64,000 nt of DNA from Paracoccus marinus (GCF_007018965.1 NZ_VJYZ01000005.1:124001-188000); one strand, 5' to 3'; counted from the stretch's first letter, positions 45,090 to 56,029 are shown. The notes: generated from the letters alone by a model not told the origin. Program-made: numbers and translations.

Positions 45090-46067
45090 TCAATCCGTCG
45101 CGGCGGGCGCGCGGTCCGCGTTCGGGGCAGGAGCCTCGGGAACCGGGACGGCGGGAGCGGGCAGGTCAACGGCCAGCGCGGGCCGGGGCGGCATCGGCGG
45201 GCCGATGAAGTCGTCGGGCGGCGGCGGGATCAGCGTGCCCGCATCCGACAGCTGTTCGGCGGGATGACTTCGCAGCACGCGCAGGAACTCGAGCCGGCCG
45301 TAGTCGGCGGCCATCCGCACCCGCATCCGCCCGTCCGACGCCAGCACCGCCTGCCCGACGACCAGCCCGGACGGGAACACGCCCCCGTCGCCGGACGAGA
45401 TCACCCGGTCGCCCGGCCGCACATCGTCCGCGCTTTCGATGAAGTCGAGGACCGGCAGCGCGGTGTTGTCGCCCGCCAGAAGCGCGTGCTGGCCCGAGGG
45501 CTGGACCGTGACCGGCAGGCGCGAACTGGGGTCGGTCAGCAGCATGACGCGGCTGGTGGTCGGGCCCACGCCCGCGATCCGCCCGACGAGTCCAAGCCCG
45601 TCCATCGTGGCCCAGCCGTCCAATACTCCGTCGCGCGCGCCGACGTTCAGAAGCACCGACTGCCGGAACGCGCTGCCGCTGTCGGTCATCACCACGCCCG
45701 ACACGCTGGTCAGCGCCGGGTCGATCCGCACGTTGTTCTGCGCCAGCAGCTTGGCGTTTTCCTGTTCCAGCTGGACCGCGGCTTCTTTCCAGGCCGACAT
45801 GCGCTGCAATTCGCGCCGCAATTCCTGGTTCTGCTCGTAGATGCGGGCGTAGGACTGGAAGCCGCCGATCATCTGGCTGACCTTGGTCACCGGCCGCATC
45901 GCCCAGCCGAAGCCCGGCACGGTGCGGTCGATGAACATCGCCCGCATGCGTTCGGCCCGCGGCCCGTCGATGCGCCAGAACAGGAACAGCGCGAACAGGG
46001 TGAGGATCAGGACGGCGATCAGGACCCGGCGCGCCGGGGCCACGAAATCATAGCCCTTGCGCGCCAT
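45090..46067 (-). CDS. mreC: Rod shape-determining protein MreC
   Basis: The 325-residue protein has one N-terminal membrane helix (about 14-30), a coiled coil at about 80-115 (EQNQELRRELQRMSAWKEAAVQLE) and the two beta-barrel MreC core (SGVVMTDSGSAFRQSVLLNVG, PGDRVISSGDGGVFPSGLVVG). The C-terminus is Pro/Ala-rich, as often in Rhodobacterales. MreC scaffolds RodA/PBP2 in the periplasm. It follows mreB with a 10-base gap. Confidence 0.96.
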   Translation of the reverse strand: MARKGYDFVAPARRVLIAVLILTLFALFLFWRIDGPRAERMRAMFIDRTVPGFGWAMRPVTKVSQMIGGFQSYARIYEQNQELRRELQRMSAWKEAAVQLEQENAKLLAQNNVRIDPALTSVSGVVMTDSGSAFRQSVLLNVGARDGVLDGWATMDGLGLVGRIAGVGPTTSRVMLLTDPSSRLPVTVQPSGQHALLAGDNTALPVLDFIESADDVRPGDRVISSGDGGVFPSGLVVGQAVLASDGRMRVRMAADYGRLEFLRVLRSHPAEQLSDAGTLIPPPPDDFIGPPMPPRPALAVDLPAPAVPVPEAPAPNADRAPAATD

Positions 46068-46077
46068 GAGACCGGCC

Positions 46078-47166
<1,089 letters not shown>

Positions 47167-47285
47167 TCACCGTCAGGCGCCGCCCCCTATAGGCGTTGCG
47201 GCCGCGCGGCGAAAGCCTGTTTGCGCGGTGGCGGGATGGTTCCGCCGACGGCTGCGCGCCCACTCGCGATGTGGCGCGTCCGCAA

Positions 47286-47311
47286 CAGGGCGGGACCAGG
47301 GGCCCGCCCTG
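47286..47311 (-). terminator. GC-rich hairpin downstream of leuA
   Basis: CAGGGCGGG and CCCGCCCTG form a perfect 9-bp stem with an 8-base loop, eight bases after the leuA stop. There is no U-tract, so termination strength is uncertain. Confidence 0.5.
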
Positions 47312-47319
47312 CGCCGGCG

Positions 47320-48918
<1,599 letters not shown>

Positions 48919-48984
48919 CAAAGTGCTGCCTTGCTGCTGCGGCATTCGGGCCGGGTTCGTGTCGGGGAAGCCGGGCGCTGACCT

Positions 48985-49014
48985 GCTGAGCGGCGGCCCG
49001 GGGACCCGCTCAGC
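48985..49014 (-). promoter_or_regulatory. Attenuator-like hairpin between the leu leader and leuA
   Basis: GCTGAGCGG and CCGCTCAGC form a perfect 9-bp stem around a 12-base loop; the first arm overlaps the leader stop codon. No clear U-tract follows, so it could act as terminator or as a structure masking later signals. Confidence 0.55.
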
Positions 49015-49108
49015 GCAGCGTAAGAAGCAGCAGACCGCGGAGATGAACGGCCAGCCGCGCGCGGGCTTGCGCGTTGGGGGCGGTCGGGATCGGGCGGGTC
49101 CGGGTCAT
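49010..49108 (-). CDS. leuL: Leu-rich leader peptide upstream of leuA
   Basis: The 32-codon ORF starts ATG at 49108 and ends TGA at 49010-49012, 91 bases before the leuA ATG. The peptide has seven leucines, four consecutive (GLLLLTLR) at residues 26-29 just before the stop, as expected of a ribosome-stalling leucine attenuator. It is directly followed by a strong hairpin. A TATAGT -10 box at 49115-49120 would put the transcript start at about the ATG, so the leader may be read from a leaderless mRNA. It is too short to judge by codon bias; the support is position, Leu run and hairpin. Confidence 0.65.
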   Translation of the reverse strand: MTRTRPIPTAPNAQARARLAVHLRGLLLLTLR

Positions 49109-49162
49109 GGCCGCACTATAACGCAGCGTCAAAGGATGGGAAGAGGGTGCGCGCCGCCCGGC

Positions 49163-49576
49163 TCAGCGCGGAAACTCGATCTTCGGGCACTTGTCCTGCA
49201 CGACGGTCTTGCCCGCCGCCTCGGCCTTGGCCGCCGCGCCGGGGTGCATGACGCCGATCTGCATCCAGACGGTCTTGAGGTTCGGCAGCACCTCGAGCGC
49301 CTCGTCCACGATTGCGGGAACCGCGTCCGACTGGCGGAAGATGTCGATCATGTCCACCGCGTCCCGTTCGGGGATGTCCGACAGCGAGGCATGGACCGTC
49401 TCGCCCAGGATCTGCCTGCCGGCATGGCCCGGGTTCACCGGCACGATCCGGTGCCCGCGCGCCTGAAGGAAGCGGGCGACGCCGAAGCTCGGCCGTTCGG
49501 GCTTGGGCGAAAGCCCCACGACCGCGATGACCCGGGTTTCGGCGGCGATGCGGTCGATGTCGGTCTGGGTCGTCAT
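49163..49576 (-). CDS. CoA-binding domain protein (YccU family)
   Basis: The 137-residue protein is a single Rossmann-type CoA-binding domain, starting with a helix and then RVIAVVGLSPKPERPSFGVARFL, with PVNPGHAGRQILGETVHASLSDIP and VWMQIGVMHPGAAAKAEAAG as further family blocks. Function is not known beyond CoA binding by homologues. It precedes the leuA leader by 55 bases on the same strand, and is preceded by a minus-strand terminator at 49605-49636, so it should have its own promoter. Confidence 0.9.
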   Translation of the reverse strand: MTTQTDIDRIAAETRVIAVVGLSPKPERPSFGVARFLQARGHRIVPVNPGHAGRQILGETVHASLSDIPERDAVDMIDIFRQSDAVPAIVDEALEVLPNLKTVWMQIGVMHPGAAAKAEAAGKTVVQDKCPKIEFPR

Positions 49577-49604
49577 GGGGCACCCTTCTGAATGGCGGCG
49601 GATG

Positions 49605-49636
49605 AAAAAAGCCCGGCACTGACGAGCAGGCCGGGC
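49605..49636 (-). terminator. Rho-independent terminator, minus strand
   Basis: GCCCGGC/GCCGGGC form a 7-bp stem with a 12-base loop, followed on the minus strand by TTTTTT. It ends transcription coming from 49785 or further upstream, about 150 bases past the YHS-type gene stop. Confidence 0.85.
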
Positions 49637-49785
49637 GTTAGTCGCGGAACGAGGGACAGTGATCCGAACAAGACCGTTCCGTGGTCATGTTCACGAGATA
49701 AATGCGCCCGGGCGCCCTTTGGTTCCAGACCTGTCACCGCGATGTGACGGGGCGTGAAAATCGCGCGAGGGGGCTTTACGAGAAC

Positions 49786-50235
49786 TCAGCGGCGTGCGTT
49801 GCGGGCGGCGGCCAGCACGCCGTCGGGATCGGCCAGCAGCTCGTCCCGCAGCGCCTCGGACGAGGACAGATAGACCCGTCCGCCGATCATCACCGCAAGT
49901 TCGGGACGACCCTGCACCCGCGATCCGGCGGCCAGCGCCGCAGGGCACAGCCCGTCGAAGCCGGGCGCATAGCGGCGGGGATCGGCCTCGAACGCGGCGC
50001 GGTTGATGTCGGACACGAACAGCCACGCATGGCCGTGCCAGGCCGTCATCATGTCGGGACGGCCGGGCACTGAGCGGCCGGTGACGTACAGCTCCACCGT
50101 ATCCATGCCGCCCACGGCCACGTCCTGCGCGGATGCCGGTGCGGAACCAAGCGCGCCCACGGCAAGCGCGGCCGCGATGGCGAGCGGCACGATGCGGGGC
50201 AGGGATCTGGAAAGAAGCGTGGCGGGTGCGGTCAT
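49786..50235 (-). CDS. Exported protein with a YHS-like domain
   Basis: The 149-residue protein has a signal peptide (about 1-36, ending near APASAQD). The mature part resembles YHS-domain proteins of Rhodobacterales: a HAWLFVSDINRAAFEADPRRYAPGF segment equals the usual YHS core in which the substrate or metal site is formed, then GLCPAALAAGSRV. No Cys pair is complete, only the CPAA Cys. Function is unknown; periplasmic metal handling is a guess. It lies 87 bases downstream of rlmB on the same strand. Confidence 0.72.
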   Translation of the reverse strand: MTAPATLLSRSLPRIVPLAIAAALAVGALGSAPASAQDVAVGGMDTVELYVTGRSVPGRPDMMTAWHGHAWLFVSDINRAAFEADPRRYAPGFDGLCPAALAAGSRVQGRPELAVMIGGRVYLSSSEALRDELLADPDGVLAAARNARR

Positions 50236-50322
50236 GGCCCGGATGTGCCACCGGGCCCCGGAAATCTCAACCACGGCGGCGCCCTACACGCGCGCATGTG
50301 AACGGGATCGCGGCAGGCGCGC

Positions 50323-51198
50323 CTACCCGGCCTGCCGGACGGCATACAGCGCGACCGCCGCCGCGTTCGACACGTTCAGCGACCCGAAGTCCGCCGCGAA
50401 CGGGATCCGGGCCACGTGGTCGCAGGTCTCGATCGTCTTGTCGCGCAGGCCCGGCCCCTCGGCGCCAAGGACGATGCAGACCGGCCGGGTGCCCAGCGTC
50501 GCCAGCAACTCGGGCAGCGCCTGCTCGCCCGTGCCGTCAAGCGCGATCAGGACGTAGCCCAGCCCCTTCAGCTGGACGAGGGTGTCGGCCAGGTTGGTGA
50601 TCCGCAGATAGGGCTGGCGCTCCAGCGCGCCCGAGGCGGTCTTGGCCAGCGCGCCGGTTTCGGGCGCGGCGTGGCGGGCCGGGGCGATCACGGCCTGCGC
50701 GCCGAATACCTCGGCCGACCGCAGGATCGCACCCACGTTATGCGGGTCGGTCACCCGGTCCAGCGCCACCACCAGCGGCCGCAGGCCGGGCGGGGCCGCA
50801 AGCACCACGTCCTCGACCTTGCCCCAGCCGAGCGGCTTGACCTCGAGCGCGGCGCCCTGGTGAACGCTTTCGCCCGCCAGCGGCACGACCTTGTCGAAGC
50901 TGCGCGCGTCCACGATCTCGGGTTCCATGCCGGATGTGCCCACGATGCTGCCGAGCCGGTCGGCGGCGTTGCGGGTCAGGACCAGCCGCAGCCGCTCACG
51001 CGCGGGGTTCGCCAGCGCGTCGCGCACGGCATGAAGACCGAACAGCCACACCGTCTCGGCCGCCGACGCGCGGCGGGCGCGCTCCTTGTCGATGACCCAG
51101 GTCGGCTTCTTGGTGCGCGACCGGTCGGGCGCGTCGCCGCGCGGTCGGGTCGCGTCGCGCGGGCGGGCGGGGCGGTTCGGGGTGTCGTTATCCTGCAT
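50323..51198 (-). CDS. rlmB: 23S rRNA (guanosine-2'-O-)-methyltransferase RlmB
   Basis: RlmB methylates G2251 of 23S rRNA. The 291-residue protein has an Arg/Pro-rich N-terminal tail, a substrate-binding domain (WLFGLHAVRDALANP) and a SpoU/TrmH knot domain with the three motifs VTDPHNVGAILRSAEVFGA, IVLGAEGPGLR and FGSLNVSNAAAVALY. The N-terminal extension is longer than in E. coli. I start at ATG 51198 (MQDNDTP); the frame is open 14 codons further upstream. It is divergent to the tRNA-Tyr gene. Confidence 0.92.
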   Translation of the reverse strand: MQDNDTPNRPARPRDATRPRGDAPDRSRTKKPTWVIDKERARRASAAETVWLFGLHAVRDALANPARERLRLVLTRNAADRLGSIVGTSGMEPEIVDARSFDKVVPLAGESVHQGAALEVKPLGWGKVEDVVLAAPPGLRPLVVALDRVTDPHNVGAILRSAEVFGAQAVIAPARHAAPETGALAKTASGALERQPYLRITNLADTLVQLKGLGYVLIALDGTGEQALPELLATLGTRPVCIVLGAEGPGLRDKTIETCDHVARIPFAADFGSLNVSNAAAVALYAVRQAG

Positions 51199-51351
51199 GC
51201 GGCCTTCCTGCGCGCGCACGGGGTCGGACGCAAGGGGCACGCACGGACCGCCGCGCGCGAGGCGGGGCTGGGCGCGGCAGCGGGCGAGCAGACGGAACGC
51301 GGAAATCCTGCTTGACCGGCCCCGGCCGCGCGGCTAATCACCCCCGGCGTC

Positions 51352-51435
51352 GGGCGACGTGCTGCAAGGTGCGGCAGCGGACTGTAACTCCGCCGGGGAG
51401 ACCCATGCCTGGTTCGATTCCAGGGTCGCCCACCA
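51352..51435 (+). tRNA. tRNA-Tyr(GTA) with a non-canonical D-arm
   Basis: The 84-base sequence has acceptor stem GGGCGAC/GTCGCCC with encoded CCA, anticodon arm GCGGA-CTGTAAC-TCCGC giving GTA, a long variable arm with GGG-GAGA-CCC, and T-arm CCTGG-TTCGATT-CCAGG. The D-arm is atypical: position 8 is G instead of T, and the segment GTGCTGCAAGGTGCGGCA forms only a three-pair stem with extra bases before it. It is class II like other bacterial tRNA-Tyr. Confidence 0.85.
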
Positions 51436-51503
51436 TCCTTCGTGTTGGTGCCGAGTCGGAAACCCACCTCGTGCGCGGCCCCGCGCCGATGCCAGAGGTT
51501 CAG

Positions 51504-52766
51504 ATGACCGATCGCGACAAACCTCTCGACCCTGCGCGCAAGCCATCTTCGACGACCCTACCCGCTGACGCGGCAAGCGAGGACAAGGCCGCCGTCCGTG
51601 CCGCCCGGCAAGCCGCGAACAAGGCCGAGCGCGCGGCGCGCCAGGCCGAGAACAAGGCCGCGCGTGCCGAGACCGCGGAGGGCGGGCGGCGGGCCGCGAC
51701 GGCGCGAAAGGGAAACGGGCCCGCCCGCCGACCTGCAAAGTCCGACAAACCCGCGCAAGCAAGGAAAGCCGCCCCCGGCGCGACCCCCTTCAACATCCTC
51801 GCCATCGGCCAGTCCGGTCGGCTGGAACGCGAAGCCGCGCTGCTGGCCGCGAGCCTGCGCCGCAATGCGCCGGGCTTCACCGGCCGGCTGATCGTGGCGG
51901 AACCGCAACCGACCGGCGCGTGGGAAACCCGCGACGTCCGAATGTCACCCGTAGGCCGCGAGGCGCTGACCGCGCTCGGCGCCGAGATCGTGCCGCTGCA
52001 CGCGCGCGAGTTCGGGCGCGCCTATCCGCAAGGCAACAAGATCGAGGCGCTGGCGCTTCTGCCCGCGGGCGAGCCGTTCCTGTTTCTGGACAGCGACACC
52101 CTGGTCACCGGCGCGCTCGACCAGGTGCCGTTCGATTTCTCCCGTCCCACCGCGTCGATGCGCCGCGAGGGGACCTGGCCCGAACCGCCCCTGTATGGCC
52201 CCGGCTACGGGGCGATCTGGCAGTCGCTCTACGAACGCTTCGGCCTCGACTTCCCGTCCTCGCTCGACCCCGTCCAGCCCGACGAGCATTGGGAACGCTA
52301 TCTCTACTTCAACGCCGGCTGGTTCTGCGGCGCCGATCCGGCTGCCTTTGGCCGGCGCTACCTCGACTGGTCGCGCGAGGTCAGGAACGATCCCGGCGAG
52401 GCGCTGGCGACGCAGGAGCTTGACCCGTGGCTCGACCAGGTGGTGCTGCCGCTGATCATCCACAGCCTGGGCGGCGGCCGTCCCGGGCCGGACCTCGCCG
52501 GCATGGACGGCGACGTGACCTGGCATTACCGCAAGCTGCCGCTGCTTTACGCCTCGGGCCCCGACCGCGCGGTCGAGACGGTCGAGGCGCTGGCGTCGAT
52601 GCCGGAACTGAACGCGGTGATGGACGGCTGGGACGCCTGGCAGCAGCTGGTGGTCGCGGGGAACGGCCGCAGGCTGGCGCGGCCGCTGTTCGACCGCGCG
52701 CGGCTGCCGCGGCGCGAGCAGGCGATCCGGCAGACCCTCAAGGCGAACGCCTTGTGGCTTGACTGA
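51504..52766 (+). CDS. Conserved hypothetical protein, glycosyltransferase-like
   Basis: I do not recognise a named family. The 420-residue protein begins with about 85 residues of Ala/Lys/Arg/Glu coiled-coil-like low complexity. A globular part follows that looks like a GT-A nucleotide-sugar fold: a first strand FNILAIGQSGRLEREAALLA, an acidic motif FLFLDSDTLVTGAL at about 188-201 like the DxD of GT8-type enzymes, and a long C-terminal helical region. The start at ATG 51504 has AGAGG six bases upstream. It follows the tRNA-Tyr gene and precedes hisB by 65 bases, so cotranscription with hisBH is possible. Confidence 0.65.
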   Translation: MTDRDKPLDPARKPSSTTLPADAASEDKAAVRAARQAANKAERAARQAENKAARAETAEGGRRAATARKGNGPARRPAKSDKPAQARKAAPGATPFNILAIGQSGRLEREAALLAASLRRNAPGFTGRLIVAEPQPTGAWETRDVRMSPVGREALTALGAEIVPLHAREFGRAYPQGNKIEALALLPAGEPFLFLDSDTLVTGALDQVPFDFSRPTASMRREGTWPEPPLYGPGYGAIWQSLYERFGLDFPSSLDPVQPDEHWERYLYFNAGWFCGADPAAFGRRYLDWSREVRNDPGEALATQELDPWLDQVVLPLIIHSLGGGRPGPDLAGMDGDVTWHYRKLPLLYASGPDRAVETVEALASMPELNAVMDGWDAWQQLVVAGNGRRLARPLFDRARLPRREQAIRQTLKANALWLD

Positions 52767-52831
52767 TCGCGCGCCGCTTGCCGGACGGTCCCGCGATCCC
52801 GTAAACGGACCCTGACCCGAAGGGAGCCCCG

Positions 52832-53419
52832 ATGCGCCGCGCCACGATCACCCGCAAGACGAACGAGACCGACATAGCCGTCACGCTGGACCTCGACGGG
52901 ACGGGGGCGGCCACGATCCGCACCGGCATCGGCTTCTTCGACCACATGCTGGACCAGCTTTCGCGCCACGCGCTGATCGACATGCAGATTTCGGCTGCGG
53001 GCGACCTGCATATCGACGACCATCACACGGTCGAGGATTGCGGCATCGCGCTGGGGAAGGCGCTGGCGCAAGCATTGGGCGACAAGGCGGGCATCCGGCG
53101 CTACGGCAGCTTTCACCTGGCGATGGACGATGCGCTGGTGCGGGTCGCGCTCGACCTGTCGGGGCGGCCCTACCTGTGCTGGAACCTGCCGTTCGCGGCA
53201 CCCAAGATCGGCAGCTTCGACACCGAGCTGGTGCGCGAGTTCTTCCAGGCGGTGTCGGTACACGCGGGCATCACCCTGCACGTGGACCTGATCAGGGGCG
53301 AGAACGCCCACCACATCGCCGAGGCCGTGTTCAAGGCGCTGGCCCGCGCGCTGCGCGAGGCGGTCGAGCCCGACCCGCGGATGGAGGGGCGGCTGCCGTC
53401 CACCAAGGGCGCGCTCTGA
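52832..53419 (+). CDS. hisB: Imidazoleglycerol-phosphate dehydratase
   Basis: HisB catalyses the sixth step of histidine biosynthesis. The 195-residue protein has the two Mn-binding His motifs: [18 protein letters not shown] and [17 protein letters not shown], and the C-terminal [19 protein letters not shown]. It is the monofunctional form. The TGA overlaps the hisH ATG by one base. Confidence 0.98.
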   Translation: MRRATITRKTNETDIAVTLDLDGTGAATIRTGIGFFDHMLDQLSRHALIDMQISAAGDLHIDDHHTVEDCGIALGKALAQALGDKAGIRRYGSFHLAMDDALVRVALDLSGRPYLCWNLPFAAPKIGSFDTELVREFFQAVSVHAGITLHVDLIRGENAHHIAEAVFKALARALREAVEPDPRMEGRLPSTKGAL

Positions 53420-54057
53420 TGCGGCTGGTGCTGATCGACTACGGCAGCGGCAACCTTCATTCGGCGGAAAAGGCGTTTGCGCTGATGGGGCGCTATGCGG
53501 GCGTGGCGTCGGTCGAGGTGACGGCCGACCCGGATGCGGTCGCGCGCGCCGACCGGATCGTGCTGCCCGGCGACGGCGCGTTTCCGGCATGCCGCGCGGC
53601 GTTCGACGCCCGGGACGGCCTGCGGGAGGCGCTGGACGAGGCGGTCGGGCGGCGCGGGGTGCCGTTCATGGGGATCTGCGTCGGCATGCAGATGCTGGCG
53701 GACCGTGGCCACGAACACACGGTCACGCCGGGCCTCGGCTGGATCGGCGGAGAGATCCAGGCGATCGCGCCCGAAGACGCGTCGCTGAAGGTGCCGCACA
53801 TGGGCTGGAACGACCTGACGCTGCGGCAGGCCCACCCGGTCCTCGATGGTCTGGCGACCGGCGATCACGCCTATTTCGTGCATGGCTGGCAGTTCGTGCC
53901 GTCGGACCCGGCGACACTGCTGGCGTCGGTCGATTACGGCGGGACGGTGACGGCGGTGGTCGGGCGCGACAACATCGTGGGCACCCAGTTCCATCCCGAG
54001 AAGTCGCAGCAGGTCGGGCTGCGGATCATCCGAAACTTCCTGGACTGGCGGCCCTGA
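53419..54057 (+). CDS. hisH: Imidazole glycerol phosphate synthase glutaminase subunit HisH
   Basis: HisH is the glutamine amidotransferase that delivers ammonia to HisF. The 212-residue class I amidotransferase has LIDYGSGNLHSAEKAF, the nucleophile motif MGICVGMQML with the active Cys at about residue 81, and the C-terminal catalytic pair in GTQFHPEKSQQ. The usual next genes hisA and hisF do not follow; a convergent chemoreceptor gene lies 193 bases downstream. Confidence 0.97.
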   Translation: MRLVLIDYGSGNLHSAEKAFALMGRYAGVASVEVTADPDAVARADRIVLPGDGAFPACRAAFDARDGLREALDEAVGRRGVPFMGICVGMQMLADRGHEHTVTPGLGWIGGEIQAIAPEDASLKVPHMGWNDLTLRQAHPVLDGLATGDHAYFVHGWQFVPSDPATLLASVDYGGTVTAVVGRDNIVGTQFHPEKSQQVGLRIIRNFLDWRP

Positions 54058-54112
54058 GGGGGTTTCGCCGAACCTGCGGCGGCTTCCGGCTTCCCACGAT
54101 CTACGCAGACGA

Positions 54113-54132
54113 CCGGCCCCTTTCGGGACCGG
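54113..54132. terminator. Hairpin between hisH and the chemoreceptor gene
   Basis: CCGGCCCC-TTTC-GGGACCGG gives an 8-bp stem with one mismatch between two convergent genes. No long U-tract is seen on either strand, so bidirectional termination is only a suggestion. Confidence 0.4.
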
Positions 54133-54250
54133 CCGCCATCTGGTGAAGGTTCAGCACGGGTTCGCCGGCTTGCCGGTCCTGCGCCGATGCGCGGCCCGCC
54201 CGGGCTTAGCCAAGCTTCAAGAACCTGCCGCATTCGCCGGCGGCGCGACC

Positions 54251-55957
54251 TCAGGCCGCGCGACCGGTGCGCCGCGCTTCGGGCACAGCGTTCCGCGCGT
54301 GGACGGGCAGGTCGCTGGTGCGGAAGGCATCCATCATCTGGCCCAGATCCTCGACCTGCGACGACAGCGCGCCGGCCGCCGCCGCGTATTGTTCCGACAT
54401 CGACAGGTTCGCCTGGTTCACCCGGTCCAGCTGCGACAGCGCCTCGGACACCTCGCGCACGCCATGCGACTGTTCGGTGGTCGCATGCGCGATGCCGGTG
54501 ATGTTCTGCACGACGCCGCCCACCGCCAGCTGGATCTGGTCGAGCGAGGTGCCCGCGTCGCGCACCAGCTTCACCCCCGCCTTCACCTCGGTTTCGCTTT
54601 TCCCGATCAGGTCGGCGATGTTCTGGGATGCCTTGGCCGATTGCTGGGCGAGGTTGCGGACCTCGTTCGCGACCACGGCGAAGCCGCGCCCGACCTCGCC
54701 CGCGCGCGCCGCCTCGACCGCGGCGTTGATCGACAGAAGGTTGGTCTGGAACGCGAAGCCTTCGATCACGCGGGTGAATTCGCCCATGCGCTTGGTGTGC
54801 TCGTCGATCCGTTCGATCGCGGCGATGGCCTGCGCCACCACGTCGGCCCCCTTCAGGACGACCTGCAGCGCGTCGCGGGCGGCGGCGTCCGCCTCGCGCG
54901 CGGACTGGCTTGTCATCGAGATGTTGCCCGAGATCTGGTCCACTGCCGCCGCAGTCTGTTCCATCGACGCGGCCTGCCCCTCGCCCCGGCGCGCCAGCTC
55001 GCCCGCGGCCAGTGCGATCGCCTCGGCCTCGGTGTTCATGGCGTTGGTGCGGCTGCGGACCTCGGTCACCAGCTCGCGCAGCGCCGACATCATGGTGTTG
55101 AAATTGGCGCGCACCTGCACGAACTCGCCGCCCGCGTTCTGGCCCAGGTTGTAGGTCAGGTCGCCGCTGGCCAGCGCGGCCAGCCCCTCGACCAGGTCGT
55201 CCACCGCCACCCGGCGGGCCGTCACGTCGAGCGCCAGCTTGATCACCGACACCACGCGGCCCTTGTCGTCGGTCACCGGCGCGTAGCTGCCGTTGATCCA
55301 GACCGGCGATCCGTCGTGGCGGGCGCGCTTGAATTCGCCCGTGCGGCTGTTGCCGAGCGCCAGCTGGGCCCAGAACTCCATCGACTGTTCCAGGTTCATC
55401 TCGGTCGCGGGGATGAACATGCGGTGGTGGCGCCCCGCGCATTCCTCGAGCCGGTAGCCCAGCAGCGACAGGAAGTTGTCGTTGGCGTGCAGGATCTCGC
55501 CGCGCGGGGTGAACTCGATCAGCGCCTGCGCGCGGTCGAGCGCGTTCAGCTTCGCTCGCGCCACCTGCGCCTCGGACCGCGACGCGGTGATGTCGATGCC
55601 GCACATGACGATCTGCGTCACCGCGCCGTCGGCGCCCCGGACGGGCGTGTGCATGGCGCTGATCCAGAACGGGCTGCCGTTCCGGGCGACGCGGCGGTAT
55701 TCGCCCACCATCGTCTCGCCCGAGCGCAGCCGTTCCCAGAAGTCGGCGATCCCGCCCGCCGCCGCGTCGTCGGGGTCAAGCAGGACCGAATGCGGACGCC
55801 CGACCAGTTCCTCGCGGGCAAAGCCGCACAGCGCGAGCGCGCGGGGGTTCGCGGCGAGGATCCGGCCCTCGGCCGAATAGATCACCACGCATTGCGAGGC
55901 GTCGATGGCGGCCAGCGTCTGGCTGGCGTCGGTATGGGTGAAGGTGGTTCCGGTCAT
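54251..55957 (-). CDS. Soluble methyl-accepting chemotaxis protein with two PAS domains
   Basis: The 568-residue protein has no membrane helix or signal peptide. Two PAS domains lie at about 15-125 and 138-250 (ANPRALALCGFAREELVGRP; HANDNFLSLLGYRLEECAG), each followed by a PAC-type segment. A HAMP-like region then leads into the MCP signalling domain with the tip hairpin FQTNLLSINAAVEAARAGE and GRGFAVVANEVRNLAQQSA at about 415-455. It probably senses an internal redox or energy signal by a bound cofactor. A near-consensus CtrA site is 58 bases upstream of the start. No other che gene is nearby. Confidence 0.93.
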   Translation of the reverse strand: MTGTTFTHTDASQTLAAIDASQCVVIYSAEGRILAANPRALALCGFAREELVGRPHSVLLDPDDAAAGGIADFWERLRSGETMVGEYRRVARNGSPFWISAMHTPVRGADGAVTQIVMCGIDITASRSEAQVARAKLNALDRAQALIEFTPRGEILHANDNFLSLLGYRLEECAGRHHRMFIPATEMNLEQSMEFWAQLALGNSRTGEFKRARHDGSPVWINGSYAPVTDDKGRVVSVIKLALDVTARRVAVDDLVEGLAALASGDLTYNLGQNAGGEFVQVRANFNTMMSALRELVTEVRSRTNAMNTEAEAIALAAGELARRGEGQAASMEQTAAAVDQISGNISMTSQSAREADAAARDALQVVLKGADVVAQAIAAIERIDEHTKRMGEFTRVIEGFAFQTNLLSINAAVEAARAGEVGRGFAVVANEVRNLAQQSAKASQNIADLIGKSETEVKAGVKLVRDAGTSLDQIQLAVGGVVQNITGIAHATTEQSHGVREVSEALSQLDRVNQANLSMSEQYAAAAGALSSQVEDLGQMMDAFRTSDLPVHARNAVPEARRTGRAA

Positions 55958-56014
55958 GCGACGCCCCTTGTGCTGCCGATGTGCTGCATTGCCCGACAAT
56001 TATGCGCGGCGGGC

Positions 56015-56029
56015 TTAAGGGCGGGTTAG
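56015..56029. promoter_or_regulatory. Near-consensus CtrA site upstream of the chemoreceptor
   Basis: TTAA-GGGCGGG-TTAG differs by one base from TTAA-N7-TTAA. It lies 58 bases upstream of the chemoreceptor ATG (55957). Confidence 0.4.

Noticed and set aside
49127-49132. TTGACG as the -35 box for the leu leader promoter
   Set aside because: It is only six bases from the TATAGT box, far too close for a sigma-70 promoter; the -35 of that promoter is not recognisable.
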